Shown piece by piece: positions 22,156-33,723 of a stretch of 64,000 nucleotides of DNA. The stretch's first letter is position 1; each line of letters starts with the position of its first letter. Source of the DNA: Omphiscola glabra (Eukaryota > Mollusca > Gastropoda > Lymnaeidae); the NCBI GenBank assembly GCA_964017045.1, contig OZ024809.1, positions 31,331,354-31,395,353 on the forward strand, given 5' to 3'. A program made the translations under genes and the position numbers. The notes below the pieces were generated by a model, which was not told the origin of the DNA, made no database searches, and was given only the letters and a program-made list of their open reading frames with translations.

Positions 22156-22302
22156 ACGTACAATTCATGCTGAAGACGTTGGGAATAATTTATACATTTG
22201 GAACTGTTCCATTCAATGCGGACAGCCATCAAACCTGAAGTCCATGATAAAGCCATAAAATCTGAAGCTGGTGATTAAGCCATCAACCTATATATATATA
22301 TA

Positions 22303-23018
22303 TGTAGTGGTATAATGTTTGTAGTGGTATAATCAACTTAAATAGTCCTTAATGTTTGTAGTGGTATAGTCAACTTAAATAGTCCTTAATGTTTGTAGTG
22401 GTATAGTCAACTTAAATAGTCCTTAATGTTTGTAGTGGTATAGCCAACTTAAATAGTCCTTAATGTTTGTAGTGGTATAGTCAACTTAAATAGTCCTTAC
22501 TGTTTGTAGTGGTATAGTCAACTTATATAGTCCTTAATGTTTGTAGTGGTATAGTCAACTTAAATAGTCCTTAATGTTTGTAGTGGTATAGTCAACTTAA
22601 ATAGTCCTTACTGTTTGTAGTGGTATAGTCAACTTAAATAGTCCTTAATGTTTGTAGTGGTATAGTCAACTTAAATAGTCCTTACTGTTTGTAGTGGTAT
22701 AGTCAACTTAAATAGTCCTTAATGTTTGTAGTGGTATAGTCAACTTAAATAGTCCTTAATGTTTGTAGTGGTATAGTCAACTTAAATAGTCCTTAATGTT
22801 TGTAGTCGTATAATCAACTTAAATAGTCCTTAATGTTTGTAGTGGTATAGTCAACTTAAATAGTCCTTACTGTTTGTAGTGGTATAGTCAACTTAAATAG
22901 TCCTTAATGTTTGTAGTGGTATAGTCAACTTAAATAGTCCTTAATGATTGTAGTGGTATAGTCAACTTAAATAGTCCTTAATGTTTGTAGTCGTATAATC
23001 AACTTAAATAGTCCTATA
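22303..23018. repeat. 37 bp minisatellite, ~19 copies
   Basis: The unit contains GTTTGTAGTGGTATAGTCAA and CTTAAATAGTCCTTAAT. Recurrent variants (CCTTACTG, GTCGTATAATC) are spread through the array, indicating block duplication. A short (TA)n run precedes it. Confidence 0.95.
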
Positions 23019-23058
23019 TATTGTAAGTGGGATCAAGCACACACACAGATACGATCGT

Positions 23059-23775
23059 AGGCCTCATCTGTAATGTGGACCTTAGGCCCCACCTGTAATG
23101 TGGACCTTAGGCCCCACCTGTAATGTGGACCTTAGGCCCCACCTGTAATGTGGACCTTAGGCCCCACCTGTAATGTGGACCTTAGGCCCCACCTGCAATG
23201 TGGACCTTAGGCCCCACCTGCAATGTGGATCTTAGGCCCCACCTGCAATGTTGATCTTAGGCCCCACCTGCAATGTGGATCTTAGGCCTCATCTGTAATG
23301 TGGACCTTAGGCCCCACCTGTAATGTGGACCTTAGGCCCCACCTGCAATGTGGATCTTAGGCCCCACCTGCAATGTGGATCTTAGGCCTCATCTGTAATG
23401 TGGACCTTAGGCCTCATCTGTAATGTGGACCTTATGCCTCATCTGTAATGTGGACCTTAGGCCCCACCTGTAATGTGGACCTTAGGCCCCACCTGCAATG
23501 TGGATCTTAGGCCCCACCTGCAATGTGGATCTTAGGCCCCACCTGCAATGTGGATCTTAGGCCTCATCTGTAATGTGGACCTTAGGCCTCATCTGTAATG
23601 TGAACCTTATGCCTCATCTGTAATGTGGACCTTAGGCCCCACCTGTAATGTGGACCTTAGGCCCCACCTGCAATGTGGATCTTAGGCCCCACCTGCAATG
23701 AGGATCTTAGGCCCCACCTGCAATGTGGATCTTAGGCCCCACCTGCAATCTCGATCTTAGGCCCCACCTGCAATG
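23059..23775. repeat. 25 bp minisatellite with 175 bp higher-order block
   Basis: About 29 units of three types: CCTCATCTGTAATGTGGAC, CCCCACCTGTAATGTGGAC and CCCCACCTGCAATGTGGAT. The rare marker CTTATGCCTC occurs at 23431 and 23606, 175 bp (seven units) apart, with matching type order around both. This shows duplication of a seven-unit block. Confidence 0.95.
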
Positions 23776-23885
23776 TTGGTCTGTTTGAAATCAAATTCTA
23801 ATAGCAGTTAATCAAATAGAATGTATACGAATAAATTATTTAAAAAATTATATAATTACAGAGAGCGCTATTGACGACAACTTGG

Positions 23886-24128
23886 GTAATAAGTCATTTT
23901 ACTTCAACAAGAATACCGTAGGCAATAAGACATACTACTTCAACAAGAATACCGTAGGCAGTAAGACATTCTACTTCAACAAGAATACCGTAGGCAATAA
24001 GACATTCTACTTCAACAAGAATACCGTAGGCAGTAAGACATACTACTTTAACAAGAATACCGTAGGCAATAAGACATTCTATTTCAACAAGAATACCGTA
24101 GGAAATAACACATTCTATTTCAACAAGC
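23886..24128. repeat. 36 bp minisatellite, ~7 copies
   Basis: The unit contains AATACCGTAGGCAATAAGAC and ATTCTACTTCAACAAG. It would read as KNTVGNKTFYFN if translated. Codon differences are both silent and replacing without bias, and no start or splice context is seen, so it is treated as non-coding. Confidence 0.85.
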
Positions 24129-24252
24129 TTAGCGTCGTGTTGAAGGCCCAACAATATAAGGATGTATGAAGCAAGTGATATGTTGCAAATAGATGTTTTA
24201 ATAGAACAAGTACAATTAAGGGCATAAGATCATAGGATATACAAAAAAAATC

Positions 24253-24506
24253 GGTTACCGGAAATTTGATCGAACGGAAATTTGATCGAATCTTTTTTTT
24301 CAGTTCACGCTAAAATTTTCGTCAAATTTATTTTTGAACGCACTATACTATATAGTAAAACAAAATAATGCGTTCAAAACAGAAATTTGACGCAAAATTT
24401 TAACGTGTAAACTAAAAAAAAGATTCAACCAAATTTCAGTTAGATCAAATTTCCGACGATAAATTTTCTGTCAACGAAATTTCTTTCGATCAAATTTCCG
24501 GATACG
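24253..24506 (-). mobile_element. Foldback MITE copy 3, MULE-like
   Basis: A 254-bp palindromic element beginning GGTTACCGGAAATTTGATCG and ending CGATCAAATTTCCGGATACG. It is flanked by perfect 9-bp repeats AAAAAAATC at 24244-24252 and 24507-24515. The end types are swapped relative to copies 1 and 4, so it is inserted in reverse. The left arm is about 45 bp shorter, lacking the AAATTTCGTCGACGG part. Confidence 0.85.
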
Positions 24507-24515
24507 AAAAAAATC

Positions 24516-24900
24516 ATGTAAGGACATGAGACCCTGGAAATTAACAAGTATCACCAAGTATATGCGACCTTTCAATATAACAAGCCCCTGCCCCCTTTCT
24601 ACCCTACCCCTTCACCCCCTGTCCCCTCACCCCCATTGCCCCCTCACCCCACGATTCCCGGTCCCGGTGTTCATGTTTTAATTAGCACGAGCCACTGTTA
24701 GCATAATGAGTGGCCTGGTCAGTATGCTATGGCTGTTGGTCTACTGCCCGCAGCGGTCAGTGTCATTCAACCCCCCACCCACTTCACCCCTCCACGATCA
24801 ATGTTATTTACCCATGTGACCATTTTCCTTTCTCTGAAACACATCTCAAACATTGCTGACTTCCTGAGGTATGCCTTTCAACACCTGGTTTGTCGAGTCC
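24516..24900. other. Spacer with C-rich tract
   Basis: Contains a C-rich run of CCCCTCACCCC-type motifs at about 24585-24665. The 60-codon frame at 24729-24911 has no support. Confidence 0.5.
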
Positions 24901-25160
24901 AAGTCACATGACCTGACAATGCATTACACGGACTACATCAGATATCAGAATATAGTTTAGGTCACATGACCGGGTATTGCATTACACGGACTACATCGGA
25001 TGTTAGAACAGAGTCACAGTCACATGACCGGGTATTTCACTACACGGACTACATCAGATGTTAGAATAGAGTCACAGTCACATGACCGGGTATTTCATTA
25101 CATGGACTACATCAGATGTTAGAACAGAGTCACAGTCACATGACCGGATATTCCATAAAA
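24901..25160. repeat. 58 bp minisatellite with E-box/M-box
   Basis: About 4.5 copies with the core GTCACATGACCGGGTATT and ACTACATCAGATGTTAGAA. Each copy carries GTCACATGAC, which matches an E-box of the MITF/TFE type. Confidence 0.9.
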
Positions 25161-25288
25161 TATTATTTGAATTTTGAGGTATGGACACACTTATGGAAAT
25201 GTGTCCACAGTGTGTCAACCATGGACACACTTATGGAAATGTAACCCGTGAGTACCTAGTTGAGCCAACAGTGCCAGTTCTTCTTCGC

Positions 25289-25375
25289 AGGGTCTAATGT
25301 TCGCAGGGTCCAATGTTCGCAGGGTCCAATGTTCGCAGGGTCCAATGTTCGCTGGGTCCAATGTTCGCTGGGTCC
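25289..25375. repeat. 16 bp repeat, ~6 copies
   Basis: The unit is GGGTCCAATGTTCGCA, with a TGG variant in the last copies. Just upstream (25183-25208) TGGACACA and TGTGTCCA form a small inverted repeat. Confidence 0.9.
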
Positions 25376-25599
25376 TATGTGCTGTGTGACCGTGGTTGTA
25401 CTAAAGGTGATCACGACCGGCCCAACCGGCTACTACCCACGACCTCTGATCTAACCCATCGATCTAGTCATATCTTTCCTAAGCAACACAAGTTTTTTTT
25501 AAAAAAAACATAAGAGCAAAAACGTGTTTTATCCACAGGAAGTGCAGCAGAAATATAAACAGCACAAACAGCTTTTTTATAAAGTTCAATGAGGTTGCG

Positions 25600-25865
25600 A
25601 CGTCTGAACAGCTGGGACTGCTGTTTCATGGGAACAGCTGGGACTTCCGTTTCAGGGGTACACATGGGACTGCTGTTTCAGGGGAACAGCTGGGACTTCC
25701 GTTTCAGGGGTACACATGGGACTGCTGTTTCAGGGGAACAGCTGGGGCTTCCGTTTCAGGGGTACAGCTGGGTCTGCTGTTTCAGGGGAAGAGCTGGGAG
25801 TTCCGTTTCAGTGGAACAGCTGGGACTGCTGTTTCAAGGGAACAGCTGGCACTTCTATGTCAGGG
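25600..25865. repeat. 26 bp minisatellite in 52-bp dimers
   Basis: ACAGCTGGGACTTCCGTTTC and ACATGGGACTGCTGTTTC units alternate, giving a 52-bp dimer across the centre of the array. Confidence 0.9.
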
Positions 25866-26198
25866 TCCAATTTTTAAGTTTGCTTTATTCAAATGTGTCG
25901 AGAGAATAACTGATTTTTTTCCGGACACCGGCTCCAACTGACTTGTGTTTATCTAGACCACAAATTAATTCCCAGCTTGACATCACAAATATTGGCTTTT
26001 CATCTCGCCTATATCATTAGCTGGTCTCATTTATAGCTTTGGTCTCATTGTTTTGATTGATTTATTTTGACTTTCTACTTCTGAACTCACTGGCTATTCT
26101 ATTTGTGTCTTGCATATTTTCCTCTCAACTATTTTTTTTTCGTCCGGATTTGTCAATCTATTTTAAATTCAATTATTTTGCTGGCATAATGTATCTTA
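25866..26198. other. Spacer, no gene seen
   Basis: AT-rich and T-rich unique DNA leading into the 16-bp array. Confidence 0.5.
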
Positions 26199-26905
26199 GT
26201 CATGATGTATGGCTGTCCCAATGTATGTTAGTCACGATGTATGGCTGTCACAATATGTCTGTCACAATGTATGTCTGTCAAAATGTACGGCTGTCTCATT
26301 GTATGGCTGTCACAAAGTATGGCTGTCTCATTGTATGGCTGTCACAATGTATGTCTGTCACAATGTATGGCTGTCACAATGTATGGCTGTCACAATGTTA
26401 GTCTGTCACAATATATGGATGTCACAGTGTATGCTGTCACAATGTATGGCTGTCACAATGTATGCCTGTCACAATGTATGGCTGTCACAGCGTATGAGGC
26501 TGTCAAAATGTATTGCTTTCACAATGTATGGCTGTCACAATGTATGACTTTCGCAATGTATTGATGTCACAATGTATGGATGTCACAATGTATGGCTGTC
26601 CTAATGTATGGCTCTAACAATTTATGTCTGTCACAATGTATGGCTCTCACAATGTATGGCTGTCACAATGTACGGCTGTCGCAAGGTATGACACTCACAA
26701 TGTATGACTGGCTCAATGTATGGCTGTCACAATGTATGACTGTCATACTGTATGGTTTTCAAAATGTATGGATGTCACAATGTATTGCTGTCACGATGTA
26801 TGACTGTCACAGTGTATGGTTGTCACAATGTATGGCTGTCACAATGTATGACTGTCACAATGTATGGCTGTCACAATGTATGACTGTCACAATGTATGAC
26901 TTTCA
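26199..26905. repeat. 16 bp minisatellite, ~44 copies
   Basis: The unit is CAATGTATGGCTGTCA with many single-base variants. Because 16 is not divisible by 3, each frame cycles through a 48-bp, 16-codon repeat without stops. This explains long frames here. A roughly 29-bp duplication (GGGTCAACATAAGGCGAAGT) follows at 26913-26975. Confidence 0.95.
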
Positions 26906-27038
26906 ACAAGTGGGTCAACATAAGGCGAAGTAAGCAAAGGGGGTCAACATAAGGCGAAGTAATGCAAAGTAGGGCACACACATGTGATTATGTTTCGTTA
27001 CACAACTCAAACTAATTGAATAATCATTTGGTCTTTAC

Positions 27039-27096
27039 GAAGATTAAGTCCATCTGCATGAGATGGACTTAATCTTCATGAAGATTAAGTCCATCT
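27039..27096. repeat. Perfect 17-bp hairpin plus third copy
   Basis: GAAGATTAAGTCCATCT (27039-27055) is followed by the loop GCATG and the exact complement AGATGGACTTAATCTTC (27061-27077). Two bases later the first arm recurs at 27080-27096. It could be the trace of a foldback or a template-switch event. Confidence 0.9.
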
Positions 27097-27117
27097 GCTT
27101 GAGAGGTTCTCCGGGTG

Positions 27118-27430
27118 ATGAAGCTCTTTATATGGATGAGTGGATGCACCTCTTTAAATGGATCCGTAGATGCACCTCTTGATATGGTTGAGTGGACGCT
27201 CCTCTTGATATGGTTGAGTGGACGCTCCTCTTGATATGTTTGAGTGGATGCACCTCTTGATATGGTTGAGTGGTTGCACCTCTTGATATGAATTAGTGGA
27301 TGCAACCTTTGATTTATATAATAGGATGTAGATATGGATGCGTGGATTTACCTGTCTATTTGGATGTACCGATTTACCACTATACATGGATTCGTGGATG
27401 TACCACTCTCTATGGACGCGTGGATGTACT
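27118..27430. repeat. 26 bp minisatellite, ~8 clear copies
   Basis: The core is GGTTGAGTGGACGCTCCTCT plus TGATAT. Copies beyond 27300 are degenerate (GGATGTACC type). Confidence 0.85.
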
Positions 27431-27496
27431 TCTATTTGTTCTACATCAATAGCACTTGTTCTTAACTCTAGAAAATCATTCTATTTACACTTTTAC

Positions 27497-27640
27497 ATCT
27501 TTCCCGAGAGTCAATGATGTTTTTGGACAAAAAATGATCTTTCCCGAGACTCAATCAAATTATTGGTAAAATTATCTTTTACCGATATTCAATCATGCTG
27601 TTGGAAAAAATATATATATATTTCCCGAGACTCAATCAAT
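27497..27640. repeat. Degenerate ~45 bp repeat, 3-4 copies
   Basis: TTTCCCGAGACTCAATCAA-like cores are separated by A-rich linkers containing TTGGAAAAAA or TTGGACAAAA. Confidence 0.6.
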
Positions 27641-27841
27641 TAAAAATAAATAAACGGATCACTAAAAAGTGAGCGAGATGGGAGCTGATTCTAATCGTAC
27701 TTAAACGATTCCAAGAAAACATTAATTTCCCTATACCGCCATTTTATTTTCCCAGGCTGCCCTCCTAGCGTTCCACTCTCTCCCCTCCCCACATATTGCA
27801 CTCAGCTGACCCTGATATTAACAAAGGGATAGACGGTTTGA

Positions 27842-27958
27842 AGTATGTGATCTGGTGTCGTAGTAAATGAGTTCTGTATGTGGTATGGCTTGAGAGGACA
27901 AGTATGTGATCTCGTGCCGTAGTAAGTGAGATCTGTATGTGGTATGGCTTGATAGAAC
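27842..27958. repeat. ~59 bp tandem duplication
   Basis: Two copies of a segment with GTATGTGATCTGGTG and TGTATGTGGTATGGCTTGA, about 90% alike. Confidence 0.85.
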
Positions 27959-29358
27959 GGTGTTATCCCCCTAATCTTGCCAAAGAATAATAATAAAGAA
28001 AATGTAATGGTGTAAATGACGAAAGTTTGGAAGCCAATAATAGTTACATTTAAAATGTTTTTTTCCCTTCTAATTTTTAAAGCATTTCCTCACTGTTTAA
28101 ATGTGTTTTTTTCCTCTATGTAAGAATAATTAAATATTTCCCTGACCAAAATCTAACAGGCTTCTTTATTTTAGTCAAATTTCTTTGAACTTTCTGAGAA
28201 TCAAAACATGGTTTCTCTGAACTAAAATACACATTTCTCTCACTGCTTGGTTCATACGAAGTTCTCAGACTGCACATAGAATGCCAATTACGAACTATGT
28301 AAAGGAACGGGACCAGATTTACACACACGCACCCAAAGAGCGTTTATTTTTAAAGGTTTTTATTTTAGTCGTCTCGAGAGATTGTCTCCGCAAAACATTT
28401 TCACGACATTCCATGGACTTAAAAATCAAGCATTCAATATTGTCTATTTAATCAGATCAATTTTTGGGCAGCTTGTAACCTCAGTAACCATTGCGATAAA
28501 TATTTTATTGAAATGTCCTATTTTAAACGTTGACCTTTAACAGAACTGGATCTTTCAGAGAATGTAACTGGAATAATAATGGAACACAGGATGATAAGTT
28601 TATTCTATGAATTGAAGGAAAAACTTACGCGAAAGAGATAGGATTAAATTTAATAGTGTATTTTTCATCAGTCACATTTTATAAATTTAAACATTATTTT
28701 TATTGAATAGTGTTCACATTTCAAGGAGACATTTCTTATTACAAACGATTAGTTACCCCCCCCCCCCCCAAAAAAAAAAACAACAACATATTTTTAGAAT
28801 ATCTTTTCTACGACTTAATCACCATTTTATTTCCAGGCTTGCCTATTTTTGTCTCAATGTCTTCTTATTTCAAATAAAATGGCTTACGAAAATGGGCTGA
28901 TAAGTCGGGACTGATTTGTCAGGGCCCATTTTCTCCTGGGCCAATTTAACTGTGCATCAATTTTAGAACCACTGTTTGAAATTGTGAACGTATTTCCTGT
29001 TTCTGTATTTTTTTCCTAGGAGTTTTTGAAAACTTATGAATCAACCAATCAGATGTTGGTCCAATGCGCATGTCTTGTGAGAAACAGTGTGAGAGCTATT
29101 AACGTTGGCGAGTGCACAATCACTAAACACTTTATATCACATAAATTAGACACCAGGATGCTATGATTTTTACAAGAAAACTTAGAGTTTGAGACTCACT
29201 GCTAGCTCTTCTCCAAATCCACAAAGAATTGAAGACAAAAGTGTTGTGGCTAGTTGAATACTACTAAGAATTTTTAGTGAAACCTTCATAGACTTTTAAA
29301 TGGACAAAAACAATCTAACACCAGGGGATTAAGAAATTTACATGTGCCCTAAGCATTG
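27959..29358. other. Spacer, no gene seen
   Basis: About 1.4 kb of unique AT-rich DNA. Frames at minus 28116-28328 and plus 28703-28900 lack coding character. A poly-C run followed by poly-A occurs near 28757-28780. Confidence 0.5.
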
Positions 29359-29399
29359 GAGATAAATGGAGACCAATGGAGACCAATGGAGACCAATGT
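29359..29399. repeat. 10 bp repeat, 4 copies
   Basis: Tandem GGAGACCAAT, the first copy being GGAGATAAAT. Confidence 0.85.
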
Positions 29400-29645
29400 T
29401 TATAAATAATACATGTGAACAAACTATTTGACATCAACATGACTGGATGCTAAAAACACGAGACTACGCTGCGAATTGGGGAAAATATAATTCTGAACTC
29501 TTTCCAGTACCGAGTAGGTCAAATTGTCCCCCCAACCCCCAACCCCTTGTTATAATTCCATACCAGGACTTATGCTGAACATATTTTAAATAATCCGTTC
29601 AGAACTCCAACCCGGCTCACCCAAGGGACCTACAGACCGGCGCCA
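29400..29645. other. Spacer, no gene seen
   Basis: Unique sequence with no coding signal. It contains a CCCCAACCCCCAACCCC stretch near 29530. Confidence 0.5.
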
Positions 29646-29795
29646 TCCCCTGTGACTGACAAACCCACCCTACCCCTATGAATGACAAACCCACCCCACC
29701 CCTGTGACTGCCAAACCCACACCATCCCTATGACTGACAAACCCGCCCCACTCCTGTAACTGACAAACCCATCTCACCTCTATGACTGACAATAA
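29646..29795. repeat. 26 bp minisatellite, ~6 copies
   Basis: The unit contains TGTGACTGACAAACCCACCC plus a CACCCC-type tail. Moderately diverged. Confidence 0.85.
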
Positions 29796-29967
29796 CACTA
29801 TACTAGGCGAACACGTTGGTGAATAATTTCCTCATTTCGGGTGGGTAAAAAGATGGTCTGGCCTGAAGGACAACCTGTCATGGCCAGTGTTCGAACACAA
29901 TGGATGTTATTGACAAATGAAATGTATCGATTACCTTGTCATCCTGTGTTAACCTGTCATGATCGAA

Positions 29968-30222
29968 CCATTTTCTTCTCAGTGCGTATCAAGACTCTCA
30001 AACACAGACTTCTGCTAACCATTTCTTTCTCAGTCTGTATCAAGACTCTCAAACACAGACTTCTGCTAACCCTTTCCTTCTCAGTCTGTATCAATACTCT
30101 CAAACACAGACTTCTGCTAACCATTTCTTTCTCAGTCTGTATCAAGACTCTCAAACACAGACTTCTGCTAACCCTTTCCTTCTCAGTCTGTATCAAGACT
30201 CTCAAACACAGACTTCTGCAGT
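29968..30222. repeat. 51 bp minisatellite, 5 copies
   Basis: The unit contains TCAGTCTGTATCAAGACTCT and CAAACACAGACTTCTGCTAA. ATTTCTTTC and CTTTCCTTC versions alternate, suggesting a 102-bp dimer. Open frames on both strands follow from the period. Confidence 0.95.
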
Positions 30223-30286
30223 CAGAAAACAACAGTAAAGACATAAAATTATAAGACAAAAAAAGTTAAAACCATATAGAAAAATT

Positions 30287-30765
30287 AAGAACATATCTTC
30301 ACAAACATACAACTAAAGTAAGACCATATCTTCACAGGCATACAACTAAAGTAAGACCATATCTTCACAGACATACAACTAAAGTAAGACCATATCTTCA
30401 CAGAAATACAACTAAAGTAAGACTATATCTGCACAGACATGCAACTAAAGTAAGACCATATCTTCACAGGCATGCAACAAAAATAAGATCATATCTTCAC
30501 TGACATACAATTAAAGTAGAACCTTATACTCCCAGACATACAACAAAGAAAAGATCATGTCTTCATAGACATACAATAAAGAAAAGACCATATCTTCACT
30601 GACATACAATTAAAGTATAAACTTAAACTCCCAGACATACAAAAGTAAAACCATATCTTCACAGACATACAACAAAAGTAAGATCATCTCTTCACAGACA
30701 TATAACAAAAGTAAGACCATATCTCCAGAGACATACAATAAAAGTAAGACCATACCTTCACTAGA
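30287..30765. repeat. 33 bp minisatellite, ~14 copies
   Basis: The unit contains AGACCATATCTTCACAGACA and TACAACTAAAGTA. Copies on the right have short deletions and more changes. Confidence 0.9.
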
Positions 30766-30989
30766 TACATTACAAAAAGATACCCAGCACAATTCGTCTA
30801 TTTTTCTGCAGAGCTACCATATATGAAGCTATGTAGCCCTTTTTTGCGAATAATTAACAATATGGTAGGGGGGGGGGAATGCTAAAATTCTATGCAAAAA
30901 TGTCAATTTTATTCATACAAAAATAAATGATAAAATAATGGCATGATAAATTTAAGAAGCTGTTCTTAATATTTTGATAAATATACATA

Positions 30990-31184
30990 ACAATAGGTGG
31001 CGTGACGTCATGTTACCATAATAATGGCTGGCGTGACGTCATACTACCATAACAATGGCTGGCGTGACGTCATGCTACCATAACAATGGCTGGCGTGACT
31101 TCATGCTACCATAACAATGGCTGGCGTGACGTCATGCTACCATAACAATGGCTGGCGTGACGTCATGCTACCATAACAATGGAT
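30990..31184. repeat. 31 bp minisatellite, 6 copies, 5 CRE palindromes
   Basis: The unit contains CCATAACAATGGCTGGCGTG and ACGTCATGCTA. Five of six copies keep the CREB/ATF core TGACGTCA. One copy reads TGACTTCA. Confidence 0.95.
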
Positions 31185-31566
31185 TATGTCATGTAACAAA
31201 GTTGAAAGAACATTTTTATAACGTCATGAAAATCTCTTCTAAACGTATCTTCATATTTGGGGAGTGTGGGGGTGGGTGGGTTTGAAAGCCCCTCCCGCCC
31301 CCCCCCCCTCACTCCACCACGATCTAAAAGCCAAGATAATAACAACTTTATTATAGCAAATTAAAAAAAATCCCTTGTATCCACTATAACAGCCCCTAAC
31401 TCATGACGATATAAAAGACAAAGCTTCGCTCGTTTATGCTAATCCCGACAGCATCCCTTAGGAGACATCACGATAATCCCTCGGAATTAACGGCGCCCCT
31501 TTATTGGCCAGAAGTCTTTGAGTACTATCAGTTGAATTAATTAGCGGAGCCCCTTCCCACGTTATT
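31185..31566. other. Spacer with poly-C run
   Basis: Unique DNA with a G-rich then C-rich segment (about 31258-31310). No gene seen. Confidence 0.5.
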
Positions 31567-32108
31567 TATGGTCACAGCCGTCCATCTTTTTCCATACAAA
31601 CACAAGGTTGTGGTAACAGCCGCCCATCTTTTTCCATACAAACACAAGGTTGTGGTCACAGCCGCCCATCTATTTCCATACAAACACAAGGTTGTGGTCA
31701 CAGCCGCCCATCTATTTCCATACAAACACAAGGCTGTGGTCACAGCCGTCCATTTATTTCCATACAAACACAAGGCTGTGGTCACAGCCGCCCATCTATT
31801 TCCATACAAACACAAGGTTGTGATCACAGCCGCCCATCTATTTCCATACAAACACAAGGTTGTGGTCACAGCCGCCCATCTATTTCCATACAAACACAAG
31901 GTTGTGGTAAAAGCCGTCCATCTATTTCCATACAAACACAAGGCTGTGGTCACAGCCGCCCATCTATTTCCATACAAACACAAGGCTGTGGTAAAAGCCG
32001 TCCATCTATTTCCATACAACAACAAGATTATAGTCACTGGCCTCCATTTATTTCCATACAAACACAAGGCAATGGTCACTGGCCTCCATTTATTTCCATA
32101 CAAACACA
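31567..32108. repeat. 42 bp minisatellite, 13 copies
   Basis: The unit contains CAGCCGCCCATCTATTTCCA and TACAAACACAAGGTTGTGGT. It is open for over 180 codons on both strands because 42 is divisible by 3. Neither reading has a signal peptide or splice context, so it is treated as non-coding. Confidence 0.9.
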
Positions 32109-32576
32109 ATTCAGACACTTAAAGCAGATTGTGGAGTTGGTAAACAAAATAGCTGGTACTTGACTGACCTAGAGATTCATGTGATAGGTCACGTAGCCAT
32201 CACTATAGATACAAAGTTTCTAACTATAGGGACCTTATTTTGTATACAGCTTGTCCGTGGACCTTTTTTGTAATGTGTACATTTTGTCTTGATTTACCTC
32301 GATATGTGTGTACGCATGTTTGTACGTAGTTGTGTTCGAAGGAGCATATGAACAAGGAGCATATGAACGCAAGGTTAAGATGAAAGACTAAGACCAAAAA
32401 CAATAGAAACTGAATTGTTTTCTCCTCTAGACATTCGTAAACAAACAAAACAATCAACGTTTTTTTCTAATAATAAAAATCAAAATCTTCTAAAAGATTA
32501 TTCTTTTTTTTTGACCACCCAGCTTAAGTCAATTATTAGGAATCTTGCTACCTTTGAGGTGAGCTCCCTTTTCCTC
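32109..32576. other. Spacer, no gene seen
   Basis: Unique AT-rich sequence with a doubled AAGGAGCATATGAAC near 32338-32370. Confidence 0.5.
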
Positions 32577-33040
32577 TTAATTTTGTTGTTCTGTTGCTCC
32601 GCTGTCTTGTTCTGTTCCTCCGCTGTGTTGTTCTGTTCCTCCTCCGTGTTGTTCTGTTCCTCCTCCTTGTTGTTCTGTTCCTCCTACTTGTTGTTCTGTT
32701 CCTCCTCCGTGTTGTTCTGTTCCTCCTCCTTGTTGTTCTGTTCGTCCTCCGTGTTGTTCTGTTCCTCCTCCTTGTTGTTCTGTTCCTCCTACTTGTTGTT
32801 CTGTTCCTCCTCCGTGTTGTTCTGTTCCTCCTCCGTGTTGTTCTGTTCCTCCTCCGTGTTGTTCTGTTCCTCCTCCGTGTTGTTCTGTTCCTCTGCCATG
32901 TTGTTCTGTTCCTCTGCCATCTTGTTCTGTTCCTCCTCCGTGTTGTTCTGTTCCTCCTCCGTGTTGTTCTGTTCCTCCGCCATGTTGTTCTGTTCCTCCG
33001 CCATCTTGTTCTGTTCCTCCGTTGTGTTTTTTTGTTTCCC
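32577..33040. repeat. 21 bp minisatellite, ~22 copies
   Basis: The unit is TTGTTCTGTTCCTCCTCCGT plus G. On the minus strand it reads as an acidic EEEQNNT heptad-like repeat with an ATG near 33043. No promoter, splice site or flanking coding sequence supports a gene. Units with GCCATG and GCCATC occur in two paired blocks (about 32893-32925 and 32977-33010), suggesting an internal duplication. Confidence 0.9.
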
Positions 33041-33199
33041 CATTGTGCTGTGTTACGTAATATGTCTAAATTTTCCCAACACCTGGTTCCTTATAGTGAC
33101 CTTAAACGCATTCTCATAACCCACAATAATCCTTCAGAAGTGTTTTTATCAAATAGTGTGATTCCTGATTTGAGCTTGCACACAGTTTCATATGAAATT

Positions 33200-33548
33200 T
33201 CAATACGAAATACACAATACGAAATACACAATACATGAAACACAATACATGATACACAATACATGATACACAATACATGATACACAATACATGATACACA
33301 ATACATGATACTCAATGAATGATACACAATGCATGCTACGCCATGCATCATAAACAATACATGATACACAATACATGATACACAGTACATGATACATTAA
33401 AACATTATACACAATGCATGACATACAATGCATTATACACAATACTTGATACACAATACATGATACACAATACATAATACACAAAACATGATAAACAATA
33501 CATGACACAATACATGATACACAATGCATGGTACACAATACACACTGT
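33200..33548. repeat. 14 bp minisatellite, ~24 copies
   Basis: The unit is ACAATACATGATAC with frequent point changes and a few longer gaps. Confidence 0.9.
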
Positions 33549-33723
33549 TTAGCTGAATGGATTTGTAGCGCAAGATATAAAGATAAATAAGAAAGGAAGA
33601 ATGGGAGACAACTTCTTTTACAAACAAAAGGAAATATTACAAGCGGTGGGCGGAAGTGTCAAAAGGAAAAACATAGGAAATAGTGTTCTTCTTCACAGAA
33701 GCACGGTTGTGTTTGACGCTGGT

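Noticed and set aside
23882..24169. A 95-codon frame with a 12-residue KNTVGNKTFYFN repeat, resembling a repetitive secreted or structural protein.
   Set aside because: Changes between units are not biased to silent sites, no signal peptide or splice context is seen, and the 36-bp period explains the open frame.
31567..32108. Open frames over 180 codons on both strands (YKHKAVVTAAHLFP-type and CLYGNRWAAVTT-type repeats).
   Set aside because: The 42-bp repeat period is divisible by 3, so stops are absent by construction. There is no start context, signal peptide, splice site or unique flanking coding sequence.
32577..33119. A 234-codon plus-strand frame (CSSSVLF repeats) and a minus-strand acidic EEEQNNT repeat protein.
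   Set aside because: Both come from the 21-bp minisatellite. The plus frame extends only a little into AT-rich flanks with no domain.
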